Positions 1 to 8,763 of a DNA stretch of 64,000 bases are shown piece after piece; positions within the stretch are counted from its first letter, which is position 1, and each line of letters starts with the position of its first letter. The notes under the pieces are model-generated. The model saw only the letters and a program-made list of their open reading frames with translations. It did not search any database and was not told where the DNA came from. The DNA is from Bacillota bacterium (GTDB lineage: Bacteria > Bacillota_A > Clostridia > Christensenellales > Aristaeellaceae), in the NCBI GenBank assembly GCA_023421735.1, contig JAEZSP010000002.1, positions 65,549 through 129,548 of the forward strand, in the 5' to 3' direction. Both the position numbers and the translations under genes were made by a program.

Positions 1-1
1 T

Positions 2-1894
2 ACGCAGGCGATTGAGAAGTTGGATGAAATTGCAGGCGCCGGGCTTCCGAACGCGAGCGTGTATCTGAAAAACGTAACGGTTGCGGAGGCACTTGAACGC
101 AAGGCTAAGCTAAAGGCGACGCAGGGCGTGGAGGATGTTCTCTGGCTCGACGACGCTGTCGACATCGCGCGACCGTTGGCGGCATATGACGCGGCGACGG
201 TTGAGATGTTTTACAAAGACGGCGGCGCACGCTTTTATGTGAGCATCAGCGAGGACGATGTGGTGAGCGGGGTCGCCGCGCTGAAGGCCGCAGCCGGAGA
301 AGACGCCATCGTGACCGGAGAAGCGGTGCGCGAGTCCGCCATCCAGACGGATACCATGGGCGAGATTGGCATGATCATCGTGCTTGTGGTGCCGCTCGTG
401 CTCCTGATTTTGCTTGTCACGACGACTTCATGGTTTCAGCCGGTGCTTTTTATCGCGACGATTGGCGTGGCAATCGTCATAAACGCGGGGACGAATCTGT
501 TCCTCGGGAAGATTTCGTTTGTTACGCAGGCGACGGGCGCGCTCTTACAGCTCGCGGTGTCGATCGACTATGCGGTGTTCCTGCTGAATCGCTTCAACGA
601 TCGGCATGTGGAGGGGGAGACGACGACACAGCGCATGCTGCACGCGATGAAGGAATCCTCTGTCACGATTGCCGCAAGCGCCATGACGACGGTGTTCGGA
701 TTTCTGTCGCTCCTCTTCATGCGGTTTCGGATCGGGCCAGATTTGGGCATCGTGCTCGCGAAGGGCGTTTTAATCAGTTATCTTTCTGTCATGCTGTTCT
801 TGCCGCCGCTTGCGATCTTATTTGAAAAAACGCTCACGCGGCTGTCCCACAAGCGGTTGATTCCGACATTTACGCGGTTTGGACGGTTCGCCGCGCAGGC
901 GTGCATCCCGGTTGCCATCGTGATCCTGCTGATCCTTGCGCCCGCGTACTTTGAGCAGCGGGGGAATGACTTTGTGTACGGATCGGCGGGGCTCTATGCG
1001 AACGGTTCTGAGGTGATGAAAAACGAGGATACCGTCAATGCCGTCTTTGGGCAGCGCCAGGAGTTTGTGATTCTCGTGCCGGAGGGAACGCCCGCCGCCG
1101 AGGCGGCACTGACATCGGCGCTTGAGAACGTGGATGGCGTACAGCAGGTCGTGTCATACGAAAATCAGGTCGGCGCGATCCCGTATGCTATGCTAACGGA
1201 TGCGCAACGCGCGGCATTTCGCACGGGCGGATACAGCCGGATCGTTGCCTATGCATCGACCAACGATGAAAGCGCGGAAGCGTTCCGGGTCGTCGAGGAC
1301 GTGCGCGCACAGGCAGACATCTACTATCCGGGCGAAAACAGCGTCCTGAGCCGCAGTGCAGTCAATTACGACTTGATGGACACCATCACGGGTGACAACC
1401 TGAAGGTGTTGGCGGCTGCGATCATCGCCATTGGCGTCGTGCTCCTCTTCGCATTTCGGAATGCGCTGACGCCTCTGCTGTTGATCCTCACCATTGAGGG
1501 CGCAATTTGGATCAACATGTCGATCCCGCACCTGATGGGGGGCAGTCTCAACTACATCGGCTATCAGATCATCAGTTCCGTCCAACTCGGCGCGACGATT
1601 GACTACGGCATTTTGCTCACGCAGCGCTATTTGGAGGAGCGAAACGCGCTGCCCAAACGCGAAGCGGCGGCACGGTCGATTGGGCGCGCGGCAGCGACGA
1701 TTCTGACGCCGGCCTTGGTGCTGATCATCGCGGGCGCAGTGCTTTCGTATTTCTCAAGCAACGGCATCATCATGCAGATGGGGCGAATTCTGGCGATCGG
1801 GACCGGTATATCGGCGTTTATGGTGTTATTTTTCCTGCCCGCGCTGCTGATGGCGTGCGACAGGTTCATCAGGAGGGAAAAACATGAAAAGTAA
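2..1894 (+). CDS. MMPL/RND-family membrane transporter, 5' end outside window
   Basis: The reading frame is open to the left edge, so this is the C-terminal ~630 residues of a larger protein. It shows the two-fold RND plan: a membrane block beginning near the visible MIIVLVVPLVLLIL segment, a second soluble domain (about residues 310-460), then a second membrane block. Both blocks carry the conserved intramembrane acidic motif of MMPL proteins (VSIDYAVFL and ATIDYGILL). MMPL proteins export lipids, peptides or drugs using the proton gradient; the substrate here cannot be told. The stop lies 11 bases inside the next gene, so the two are probably translationally coupled. Confidence 0.9.
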   Translation, partial: TQAIEKLDEIAGAGLPNASVYLKNVTVAEALERKAKLKATQGVEDVLWLDDAVDIARPLAAYDAATVEMFYKDGGARFYVSISEDDVVSGVAALKAAAGEDAIVTGEAVRESAIQTDTMGEIGMIIVLVVPLVLLILLVTTTSWFQPVLFIATIGVAIVINAGTNLFLGKISFVTQATGALLQLAVSIDYAVFLLNRFNDRHVEGETTTQRMLHAMKESSVTIAASAMTTVFGFLSLLFMRFRIGPDLGIVLAKGVLISYLSVMLFLPPLAILFEKTLTRLSHKRLIPTFTRFGRFAAQACIPVAIVILLILAPAYFEQRGNDFVYGSAGLYANGSEVMKNEDTVNAVFGQRQEFVILVPEGTPAAEAALTSALENVDGVQQVVSYENQVGAIPYAMLTDAQRAAFRTGGYSRIVAYASTNDESAEAFRVVEDVRAQADIYYPGENSVLSRSAVNYDLMDTITGDNLKVLAAAIIAIGVVLLFAFRNALTPLLLILTIEGAIWINMSIPHLMGGSLNYIGYQIISSVQLGATIDYGILLTQRYLEERNALPKREAAARSIGRAAATILTPALVLIIAGAVLSYFSSNGIIMQMGRILAIGTGISAFMVLFFLPALLMACDRFIRREKHEK

Positions 1895-2993
1895 GGTGTT
1901 TGCGCTCGTCTGTGCGCTTCTGCTGATCTCGGTTGCGGCGCTTGCCGATGTCCAAAAGGACGAAATCATCTATGCGCGTCTGGGTAATGCGGGAAAAATG
2001 GACGAATCCTATGTGGTGAATGCCTTTTCGGCGGATGCGGCGGGGGATTACAAGGACTTTGGCGATTATGCCGCTGCGATCCCCCTGACGCCGGGGTTAT
2101 CCGCGACGCTTTCGGACGGCGCGGTTGCGCTGCGCCTGCCAGAAGGGCGGTCTTACTATCAGGGAACGCCGCGGGATCTGGCGCTTCCGTGGGACATCGC
2201 AATTCAATATACCCTCGACGGCGCGGCGGTCGACGCATCCGCGCTCAAAGGCGCGAACGGGCAGGTGGGGATTGAAATTGGCGTATCCCCAAACGCGGCG
2301 GCGCCGGACGGTTGGTATGGCGCGTTCACGCTGCAGGTGACGGCGACGCTCGATGCGTCGCTGTGCGAAGACGTGGTTGCAGAGGGTGCGACCATCGCCT
2401 GTGCGGGGAGCAACTATACGGTGAGCTGGATTGTGACGCCGGGCGGAGATTCGACCCTTGCGCTCTCGGCAAGCGCGAAGGACTTTCGGATGGATCCGAT
2501 CCAGTTTGCCGGAATACGGCTGACCGTGCAGGTGGACGACGCAACGTTTTCGGGTTCCCTGACCGCGCTTGCAGACGGTGCGGATGCGCTGTCGACCGGC
2601 GCGGAAACCCTTTCGACGAATTTGTCGGATGCTGCTAGCGGCGCGGGCATGCTCTCCGACAATGCGGATACGCTGGGGGACGCGCTCACGGCGTTTGGGG
2701 AGAAGTTGACCGATGCCGCGCTTTCGGCGGAATTTCAGGCGCTTTTGAGCGGATATCAGGGGATCGCCTCCGGGGTCGATACGCTCGCATCGGGCATTGC
2801 GTCGGCGAGCGACGGCGCGGCGCAGGTGAGCGAGAGTGCGGCGCAGTTTGCGTCCGGAGTCGAGAATATGGACGTTGGTGGAATGGTGAAAGGCGCGTTT
2901 GGCGGGGAATTTGCAATGCGCTCTTATTTATCCGATCAAAACGCGGACACGCGCAGCGTGCAGTTTGTTTTGATGACGCCCGGGATCGATTGA
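1884..2993 (+). CDS. Exported protein partnered with the MMPL transporter
   Basis: A 369-residue protein whose ATG follows AGGAGGG and overlaps the end of the MMPL gene. Residues 1-21 are a clear signal peptide ending ALA, with no lipobox cysteine. Residues ~220-320 form heptad-like Ala/Gly/Ser repeats (ADALSTGAETLSTNL and similar), the coil type seen in YhgE/Pip-like and MMPL-associated proteins. There is no obvious C-terminal membrane segment. By context it is an extracytoplasmic accessory factor of the transporter. Its exact function is unknown. Confidence 0.75.
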   Translation: MKSKVFALVCALLLISVAALADVQKDEIIYARLGNAGKMDESYVVNAFSADAAGDYKDFGDYAAAIPLTPGLSATLSDGAVALRLPEGRSYYQGTPRDLALPWDIAIQYTLDGAAVDASALKGANGQVGIEIGVSPNAAAPDGWYGAFTLQVTATLDASLCEDVVAEGATIACAGSNYTVSWIVTPGGDSTLALSASAKDFRMDPIQFAGIRLTVQVDDATFSGSLTALADGADALSTGAETLSTNLSDAASGAGMLSDNADTLGDALTAFGEKLTDAALSAEFQALLSGYQGIASGVDTLASGIASASDGAAQVSESAAQFASGVENMDVGGMVKGAFGGEFAMRSYLSDQNADTRSVQFVLMTPGID

Positions 2994-3013
2994 ACGCAGA
3001 ATTTACGATGGTG

Positions 3014-3022
3014 TGTTATAAT
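3014..3022 (+). promoter_or_regulatory. Extended -10 promoter element before the PucR gene
   Basis: The sequence TGTTATAAT is a perfect extended -10 (TGn TATAAT), 68 bases upstream of the PucR start. No good -35 lies at 16-18 bases, which is tolerated for extended -10 promoters. Confidence 0.5.
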
Positions 3023-3039
3023 GAATCATCCTCAAGGGT

Positions 3040-3063
3040 GGGGCGTCGCTTCGGCGGCGCCCC
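3040..3063 (+). other. Strong GC hairpin with UUCG loop in the PucR leader
   Basis: A 10-pair stem (one G-U pair) is capped by a TTCG tetraloop closed by a C-G pair, about 17 bases after the -10 element and 26 bases before the PucR start. No real T tract follows, so it is more likely a leader or mRNA-stability element than a terminator. It could be a weak terminator for the upstream operon. Confidence 0.45.
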
Positions 3064-3089
3064 ATTCGTTTGACCCGGGAGGTGATTCG

Positions 3090-4235
3090 ATGGCCGTTAC
3101 GGTGAAAAAACTCTATAAAAACGCGACGTTCCTCTATGGAATGAACCTCGTGGCGGGCAAGGGCGGCATGGGGAATCTCGTCGTGTGGGTACACATCGTC
3201 GAGGATCAGAACGTCGCCGGCTTCCTGCACGGCGGGGAGCTGGTTTTCACAGCCGGGATCATGAATCAAGGCGGCGACTGGCTGTTGCGCTTCGCGCAGC
3301 GGCTCAAGCGGATGGGCGCAAGCGCGTTCGTGGTCAATCTTGGCCCGCACACCGCAGAGATTCCACAGGAGGTGGCGGATTTCTGCGATCAGGAGAACCT
3401 GCCGCTGTTTACCATTCCATGGGAAACGGCGATGGTGGATATGACGCGCGATTTTTGTCATCGCATCATGCGCGATGAGCATACCGAGAAAAACATTGCG
3501 TCGCTGTTTAAAAACGTGCTATTCAAATCGGGCGATGTGGAAGGGCAGATTACGCAGTTGGAGCGATACGGCTTTCAAAGGGGCAGCCGATTCTGCTTTG
3601 CGGCGCTTTCGACGGCGGAAGATGCCGACCGGGAGCCGGAACTTCAGCGGGTGGCGGAAACCTGTGCGCGCAACCTCCACGACCTGTTCGTGTCGTTTTC
3701 CTATGCGGATGCGCGGATATTGGTCCTTGTGGACTACAGGGACGCCGAAATCGAGGCGTTTGCACAGGATTTTCTTGCGCGTGCCGGGGAACATGTCCCG
3801 CACGAGTCGCTGTATCTGGGCGTGAGCACCAATCAGGAGGGCATCGACGAACAGGGGGCGAACTTTGAGCGCGCGCTTTCCGCCATGCACATGGCCCGCT
3901 CGCGCAAAGAACAGCTTGTGTTTTATGAACGGCTCGGCTTTTACAAGCTCCTGTGTGCAGTCAACGATAAATCCGTCCTGCGGGGCATATATCAGGAGAC
4001 CGTTGCGCCCATCGAAAAGTACGACCGCGAGAACCGGACGGAGCTGCTCTTGCTGCTGCAGGCGTTTATCGAGCTGGATGGGAATCTCCTCCAGGTGGCA
4101 AAAAACAGATTCATGCACAGAAACACCGTCACCAATCAGCTCAAGAAAATCAAGGCGGTTTCGGGCCTTGACCCGCTTGCGCAAACGGACATTTTGATGC
4201 TGAAGACAGGGCTCATGATCCGCGAAATTCTTTGA
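3090..4235 (+). CDS. PucR-family transcriptional regulator
   Basis: A 381-residue protein. The ATG at 3090 is chosen because GGGAGGTG lies 6-8 bases before it; upstream in-frame starts have no ribosome site. The N-terminal ~130 residues match the purine-catabolism regulator (PucR) sensory domain, with the typical VAGKGGMGN-type segment near the start. The C-terminal ~60 residues hold the PucR helix-turn-helix (LDGNLLQVAKNRFMHRNTV, then a leucine-rich tail). PucR proteins control purine and related nitrogen-compound catabolism. Its place next to the pyrimidine degradation genes suggests it regulates them. Confidence 0.85.
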   Translation: MAVTVKKLYKNATFLYGMNLVAGKGGMGNLVVWVHIVEDQNVAGFLHGGELVFTAGIMNQGGDWLLRFAQRLKRMGASAFVVNLGPHTAEIPQEVADFCDQENLPLFTIPWETAMVDMTRDFCHRIMRDEHTEKNIASLFKNVLFKSGDVEGQITQLERYGFQRGSRFCFAALSTAEDADREPELQRVAETCARNLHDLFVSFSYADARILVLVDYRDAEIEAFAQDFLARAGEHVPHESLYLGVSTNQEGIDEQGANFERALSAMHMARSRKEQLVFYERLGFYKLLCAVNDKSVLRGIYQETVAPIEKYDRENRTELLLLLQAFIELDGNLLQVAKNRFMHRNTVTNQLKKIKAVSGLDPLAQTDILMLKTGLMIREIL

Positions 4236-4252
4236 GGTTCCGGCGCCATTTT

Positions 4253-5053
4253 TTACGGGGTGATGCGCGGCGCATTGAAGTCATAGCCGGGTTTGGATGC
4301 AAAAACCCACAATCCGGCATTGACAAAGCCACATTTTCTGTAAAAGTCGACCGTGCCGGCGACGCAAATATCGTCGGACTTGTCCCTGCATCGCCGGACC
4401 GTCTCTTCCATCAGGAACCTGCCGCATCCCTTTCCCTGATAGGCCGGGGCGACGTAGATCCAGTCGAGATCGGTCTGTTTCACATCCTCGTCGTATTCCG
4501 AGATGCTGACCGCCGCAAATTCCCCCGTGGCCATGTCCCGCACGAAAAACCAGAGCGACGGATCAAAGGCTGTGTATGTGGTCATTTTTCGGACGCGGTT
4601 TGCATTGAACGCATTGGGGTCGCCGCCGCTGATAATCGCCGCCGCCTGCGCATCATGATCCGGATTCGCAAAATCGAAATCCACGGCTTCATAGCGCGTG
4701 GAAGGCCGTGCGGACGGATGATAAGAAAAGTCATACCGCAACCGCCAGGCGCTGTGCGCTTCAAAACCCGTCAGGCGGTCTTTGACGGAATCATACAGGG
4801 ATGCTGGCAAGCTGAGGCAATCGAGGGCGTTCAGCTCATCCGCCGAAAGGTGCATCCGATTGTCAGGCGCGTCGTACACCAGAAGGTGCCGATTCCGTAT
4901 CATGTAAATGCAATCGGATTCCGGCAGAAAATAGGTTTCGCCTTCCTCAATGAGCTGCTTTATTTTCCAATAGGATAGCGCGGTGTCGTACGAATGCCTT
5001 GCGACAAACGTTTCTTTGAATTTCTCCAGGAACTCTGCCCTTGCTATTTGCAT
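4253..5053 (-). CDS. GNAT-family N-acetyltransferase
   Basis: A 266-residue protein starting MQIARAEFLEKF. The start is chosen because AGAGGAAG lies just upstream and a good promoter ends about 40 bases before it. Residues ~190-240 carry the GNAT acetyl-CoA loop pattern (VAPAYQGKGCGRFLM), followed by the usual 'cGF.. aGL' C-terminal strand. The N-terminal half is an extra domain I do not recognise. It is convergent with PucR, with 17 bases between the stops, and does not belong to the pyrimidine operon. Substrate unknown. Confidence 0.8.
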   Translation of the reverse strand: MQIARAEFLEKFKETFVARHSYDTALSYWKIKQLIEEGETYFLPESDCIYMIRNRHLLVYDAPDNRMHLSADELNALDCLSLPASLYDSVKDRLTGFEAHSAWRLRYDFSYHPSARPSTRYEAVDFDFANPDHDAQAAAIISGGDPNAFNANRVRKMTTYTAFDPSLWFFVRDMATGEFAAVSISEYDEDVKQTDLDWIYVAPAYQGKGCGRFLMEETVRRCRDKSDDICVAGTVDFYRKCGFVNAGLWVFASKPGYDFNAPRITP

Positions 5054-5090
5054 TGTTTTCACTTCCTCTGCTGTTTTAGCCGTTAAACTT

Positions 5091-5119
5091 ATTGTACCGG
5101 AATGGTCTTTGATTGTAAA
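5091..5119 (-). promoter_or_regulatory. Sigma-A-type promoter for the GNAT gene
   Basis: On the minus strand, TTTACA, a 17-base spacer and TACAAT, about 40 bases upstream of the GNAT start. The rest of the 5054-5373 gap holds only the divergent promoter and leader described next. Confidence 0.6.
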
Positions 5120-5262
5120 TGACTTCCTGTTGGGGGATTGGAGTGCCTTGTGTGCATTTGCCCCGCCCTTCCGGCCGATATGCGCGTGCAAAGCGCGGCA
5201 TTTCTTTAACCGTTTCGTCACAGATTGTGCGTCTGCACAAAGAACTCTGTTTTCTCTGCCGA

Positions 5263-5291
5263 TTGACAGATTTGCAGGACGGCGCTATACT
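5263..5291 (+). promoter_or_regulatory. Sigma-A-type promoter for the pyrimidine degradation operon
   Basis: TTGACA, exactly 17 bases, then TATACT. It predicts a transcript start near 5298 and a leader of about 75 bases before the aminotransferase start at 5374. Confidence 0.75.
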
Positions 5292-5318
5292 GTGATGCAA
5301 ACAGGAACAAGCAAGCGA

Positions 5319-5360
5319 GCGGCAATGGTGCTGTAAAAGGCCATTGCCGCCGCATTTTTT
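5319..5360 (+). promoter_or_regulatory. Leader hairpin followed by T6, candidate attenuator
   Basis: A perfect 10-pair stem (5319-5328 with 5341-5350) encloses a 12-base loop. It is followed after four bases by TTTTTT (5355-5360) and then directly by the ribosome site GGGGGATG of the first gene. Hairpin plus T run inside a leader, between promoter and gene, has the layout of an attenuator. No known riboswitch fold is recognised. Confidence 0.5.
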
Positions 5361-5373
5361 GGGGGATGAACGT

Positions 5374-6699
5374 ATGACGGGCGAAGAGATTAAATGCATT
5401 TCACGAAAGTATAACCTGCAATCTTGGTCGAAGCAGCGGGATCTGAATCCCATTCCCGTGGCGAAGGGCGAGGGCATCTACTTCTGGGATACAAACGGAC
5501 AGCGCTACACAGACATGTCTTCCCAGCTGGTCAACATGAACCTCGGCTTTGGCAACAAGGCGATCGGCGACGCCATCAAGGCGCAGGTCGACGAATACTG
5601 CTTCGTCTCTCCGTCCTACGGTTCCGAACCGCGCGCAAAGCTGGCGGAGAAGCTCATTTTCCTGATGCCCGACAACATGGGCAAGGTGTTTTTCACAAAT
5701 GCAGGCGCGGACGCCAACGAAAACGCGGTGAAAATGGCGCGCATGTTCACCGGGCGCAACAAGGTCTTCTCCCGCTATCGCAGCTATCACGGCTCCTCCT
5801 TCGGCGCGGGCAACTTGACCGGCGAGCCGCGGCGCTTCCCGCTCGAACCGGGCGTACCGGGATTTGTGAAGTTCTTTGACCCTTACATCTACCGCGAGGT
5901 AATCCCCTTCGACTCGGAAGCCGCCGCGACCCAATACTACCTCGCCAAGCTCGAGGAGCAGATCAACTACGAAAATCCCTCGTCTATCGCCGCCATCGTG
6001 ATGGAGACGGTAACCGGATCAAACGGCATATTGATTCCGCCGGAGGGATACATGCCCGGCGTGCGGGCACTGTGCGACAAGTACGGCATTCTGATGATCT
6101 GCGACGAGGTGATGACGGGCTTCTGCCGCACGGGCAAGATGTTCGCATTCGAAAACTTCGGCGTCAAGCCCGATATCGTGACCTTCGCAAAGGGCGTTAC
6201 CTGCGGCTATGTGCCGCTGGGCGGATGCATCGTTTCCAAGGACATCGCGGCCTACTTCGACGATCATCTGCTCTCCTGCGGTCTGACCTACTCCGGTCAT
6301 CCGCTGGGTTGTGCGGCGGGGGTCGCGGCCGTTCAGTATTACGAGGATGCGCACATTCTTGAAAACGTCGCCACATCCGGCGCATACCTGAAAGAGGCGC
6401 TTCTGGCGATGAAGGAAAAGCATCACTGCGTGGGCGATGTGCGCGCGATCGGCCTTTTCTCCACGGTGGAGCTGGTCAAGAGCAAGGAAACGCGCGAGGC
6501 GCTCGTTCCCTATGGGAAGGATCCCGACGGCATCATGAAGGGCATTCTCAAAAAGCTGTCCGCCAAGGGATTCATGACTTACACGCACGAGAACTGCATC
6601 CTCATCTGCCCACCGCTGATCATCACGGTCGAGCAGCTTGCAGAGGAGCTTCCCAAGCTCGACGCGGTCTTGGCAGAAGTTGACGAAATGATCCAGTAA
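5374..6699 (+). CDS. pydD: Class III aminotransferase, probable beta-alanine aminotransferase
   Basis: A 441-residue PLP enzyme; the ATG at 5374 follows GGGGGATGAA. Family motifs are clear: FTNAGADANENAVKMAR, SYHGSSFGAGNLTG, the IVMETVTGSNG segment, the CDEVMTGFCRTG aspartate region, and the PLP lysine K273 in FAKGVTCGY. It is the first gene of the pyrimidine locus. Beta-alanine is the end product of reductive uracil degradation, so the likely reaction is beta-alanine plus a 2-oxo acid to malonic semialdehyde. This matches PydD of the extended bacterial pathway. The class III fold is certain; the substrate is inferred from context. Another omega-amino acid remains possible. Confidence 0.8.
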   Translation: MTGEEIKCISRKYNLQSWSKQRDLNPIPVAKGEGIYFWDTNGQRYTDMSSQLVNMNLGFGNKAIGDAIKAQVDEYCFVSPSYGSEPRAKLAEKLIFLMPDNMGKVFFTNAGADANENAVKMARMFTGRNKVFSRYRSYHGSSFGAGNLTGEPRRFPLEPGVPGFVKFFDPYIYREVIPFDSEAAATQYYLAKLEEQINYENPSSIAAIVMETVTGSNGILIPPEGYMPGVRALCDKYGILMICDEVMTGFCRTGKMFAFENFGVKPDIVTFAKGVTCGYVPLGGCIVSKDIAAYFDDHLLSCGLTYSGHPLGCAAGVAAVQYYEDAHILENVATSGAYLKEALLAMKEKHHCVGDVRAIGLFSTVELVKSKETREALVPYGKDPDGIMKGILKKLSAKGFMTYTHENCILICPPLIITVEQLAEELPKLDAVLAEVDEMIQ

Positions 6700-6711
6700 A
6701 CGGAGGAAACG

Positions 6712-7842
6712 ATGGCTTACGCATTCATGACGCCCGGTCGTACATATCTGGGCGAAGGCGCGCTCGATGCGGCGGAAAAGAATCTCGCCGCACTCGGGAA
6801 GCGGGCGCTCATCGTCACGGGCAACATCGTCAAAAAGGGCGCGGCATTCGCGCGGCTGATCGATCTGCTCGAAAAAAACGGGGTCGCCTGCGCGGTGTTC
6901 TCGGATATCCCCGGCGAGCCGGACGACCGGATGGTCGCGGCAGGCGTCGCCGCGTATAAGGCCGCCGGTTGTGACTGCATCATCGGCATTGGCGGCGGAA
7001 GCCCACTCGACAGCGCAAAGGCCATTGCGGTCGGCACGCAGTTCCCCGGCAGCGTGTGCGTCCTCGCGGGCAAGGAGATTGCGGGCAATTTCCCGCCCGT
7101 GGCGCTCATTCCAACGACTGCCGGAACCGGCTCCGAAGCCACGAAATTCACCGTCATCACCGATGCCGCGCGCGGCGCAAAGCTGCTCCTGCGCGGAGAC
7201 GCCCTGCTTCCCCAAATCGCAATCGTCGATCCGGCCTTCACGATCTCCGCGCCCGCAAAGCTTACCGCATACACGGGCATGGACGCGCTTACCCACGCTG
7301 TGGAGGCGTTTACATCCAAAAAGGCGAACCCCATGACCGACCTCTTTGCGGCGGACGCCGTGAAGCGCATCTTCAAAAGTCTCCCCATTGCCTTCAAGGA
7401 CGGAGGCAATCTGGAAGCGCGCGCGGATATGGCGATCGCGGCCTACGAAGCGGGGGTGTGCATCTCGAACGCATCCGTGACCATTGTGCACGGCATGAGC
7501 CGCCCCATCGGCGCAAAGTTTCATGTGGCGCACGGCCTTTCAAACGCGATGCTCCTCGCCCCCTGTCTCACCTTTGCGGCGGCGGGCGCGCCCGAAAAGT
7601 TCGCGCTTCTCGCGGACGCAGCCGGCATCGCGGGGGGCGCGGACGGCTTGATCGCGGCACTTTGTGGGATCACAGCGACGCTCGCCATTCCGACGCCCGG
7701 GCAATATGGCATTGCGGAAACGGACTTTCGCGCGCAGATTCCGCAGATGGCAAAGGAAGCCGTCGAGAGCGGAAGCCCAGGCAACACGCTTCGGGATGTG
7801 ACGGCATCCGACGTGGAGGCCATTTACGAGAGCCTCTACTGA
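6712..7842 (+). CDS. pydE: Iron-type alcohol dehydrogenase, probable malonic semialdehyde reductase
   Basis: A 376-residue group III (iron-containing) alcohol dehydrogenase, 12 bases after the aminotransferase behind GGAGG. Visible motifs are the dinucleotide loop GIGGGSPLDSAKA, PTTAGTGSEAT, HAVEAFTSKKANPMTD and the metal-binding histidine segment HGMSRPIGAKFHVAHGLSNAM. In the known extended pyrimidine pathway a reductase of this family (PydE) turns malonic semialdehyde into 3-hydroxypropionate, which can be excreted. The pairing with the aminotransferase supports the same role here. A strong terminator follows, so these two genes may form their own transcript. Confidence 0.8.
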   Translation: MAYAFMTPGRTYLGEGALDAAEKNLAALGKRALIVTGNIVKKGAAFARLIDLLEKNGVACAVFSDIPGEPDDRMVAAGVAAYKAAGCDCIIGIGGGSPLDSAKAIAVGTQFPGSVCVLAGKEIAGNFPPVALIPTTAGTGSEATKFTVITDAARGAKLLLRGDALLPQIAIVDPAFTISAPAKLTAYTGMDALTHAVEAFTSKKANPMTDLFAADAVKRIFKSLPIAFKDGGNLEARADMAIAAYEAGVCISNASVTIVHGMSRPIGAKFHVAHGLSNAMLLAPCLTFAAAGAPEKFALLADAAGIAGGADGLIAALCGITATLAIPTPGQYGIAETDFRAQIPQMAKEAVESGSPGNTLRDVTASDVEAIYESLY

Positions 7843-7870
7843 CCAAAGCGAAATTACCCCGGCGCGTTAC

Positions 7871-7914
7871 AACGGCGTAAGGCGGAAATGTATTTCCCAC
7901 CTTGCGCCGTTTTT
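7871..7914 (+). terminator. Rho-independent terminator after the pydDE-like pair
   Basis: A 12-pair stem (7871-7882 with 7900-7911, one G-U pair) is followed by TTTTT. It separates the aminotransferase/dehydrogenase pair from the transporter genes. Since all genes point the same way it may be leaky and set relative expression. Confidence 0.75.
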
Positions 7915-7943
7915 CTTGATTCAGATCAAATGGAGGGATCAAC

Positions 7944-8759
7944 ATGCAGCTTGCGAAAAAGAAGCCCGAATCCGCCTACGATCCCATGGACGATGTGGAA
8001 ATTCGGATCCGGGACCTGAGCGTCCGCTTTCCGGACAAGAACACCGGTGAGACGATCGATGCGCTCACGAACGTGAACCTCGACATCAAGCAGGGCGAAT
8101 TTGTATCGCTGGTCGGTCCGTCCGGCTGCGGCAAGACGACGCTTTTGCGCACCATTGCGGATCTTCAGCAGCCGACCGACGGCTCCATCTCCATCCGGGG
8201 ACAGACGCCCCGCCAGATTCGGCTCCAGAAGAAGTTCGGCATCGTGTTCCAGAGCCCGGTGCTCTACGATTGGCGCACCGCGCGCAGGAACGTCTGCATG
8301 CCCATGGAGCTGATGGGTCTGCCGCGTCCGCACCGCACGAAGACGGTAACCGAAATGTTGGAACTCGTGGGTCTTTACGACTTCGGACGAAAGTATCCCG
8401 GACAGCTCTCCGGCGGCATGCAGCAGCGGGTCGGCATCGCGCGCGCGTTCGCCATCAAGCCGGAAATCCTCCTGATGGATGAACCGTTTTCCGCGCTTGA
8501 CGAGTTTACAAAGGAAAAGCTCAACGAGGACCTCCTGACCATCTGGAACAAGACCCACAAGACCATCGTCTTTGTCACCCACAACATCGCGGAATCCGTG
8601 TTCCTTTCAGATCGCGTGGTCGTGCTCTCGCCCCATCCGGGTCGCGTTTCGGCGGTGATCGACATCGACATTCCGCGTCCACGCCGGCTTTCGGTCAAGG
8701 ATACGCCCGCATTCAGCGCACTCGTGGCGAAGGTGCGCGGCAGCTTCGAGGGGGTGTAG
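7944..8759 (+). CDS. NitT/TauT-type ABC transporter ATPase
   Basis: A 271-residue ATP-binding protein with Walker A GPSGCGKTT, signature LSGGMQQRVGIAR, Walker B EILLMDEPFSALD and switch histidine VTHNIAES. The start follows TGGAGGG. It belongs to the nitrate/sulfonate/taurine/pyrimidine-precursor importer class. Two permeases and a binding protein follow in the same operon, so the system is complete. Its place inside the pyrimidine degradation cluster suggests uptake of a pyrimidine base, dihydropyrimidine, hydantoin or ureido compound. Confidence 0.9.
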   Translation: MQLAKKKPESAYDPMDDVEIRIRDLSVRFPDKNTGETIDALTNVNLDIKQGEFVSLVGPSGCGKTTLLRTIADLQQPTDGSISIRGQTPRQIRLQKKFGIVFQSPVLYDWRTARRNVCMPMELMGLPRPHRTKTVTEMLELVGLYDFGRKYPGQLSGGMQQRVGIARAFAIKPEILLMDEPFSALDEFTKEKLNEDLLTIWNKTHKTIVFVTHNIAESVFLSDRVVVLSPHPGRVSAVIDIDIPRPRRLSVKDTPAFSALVAKVRGSFEGV

Positions 8760-8763
8760 CCCC

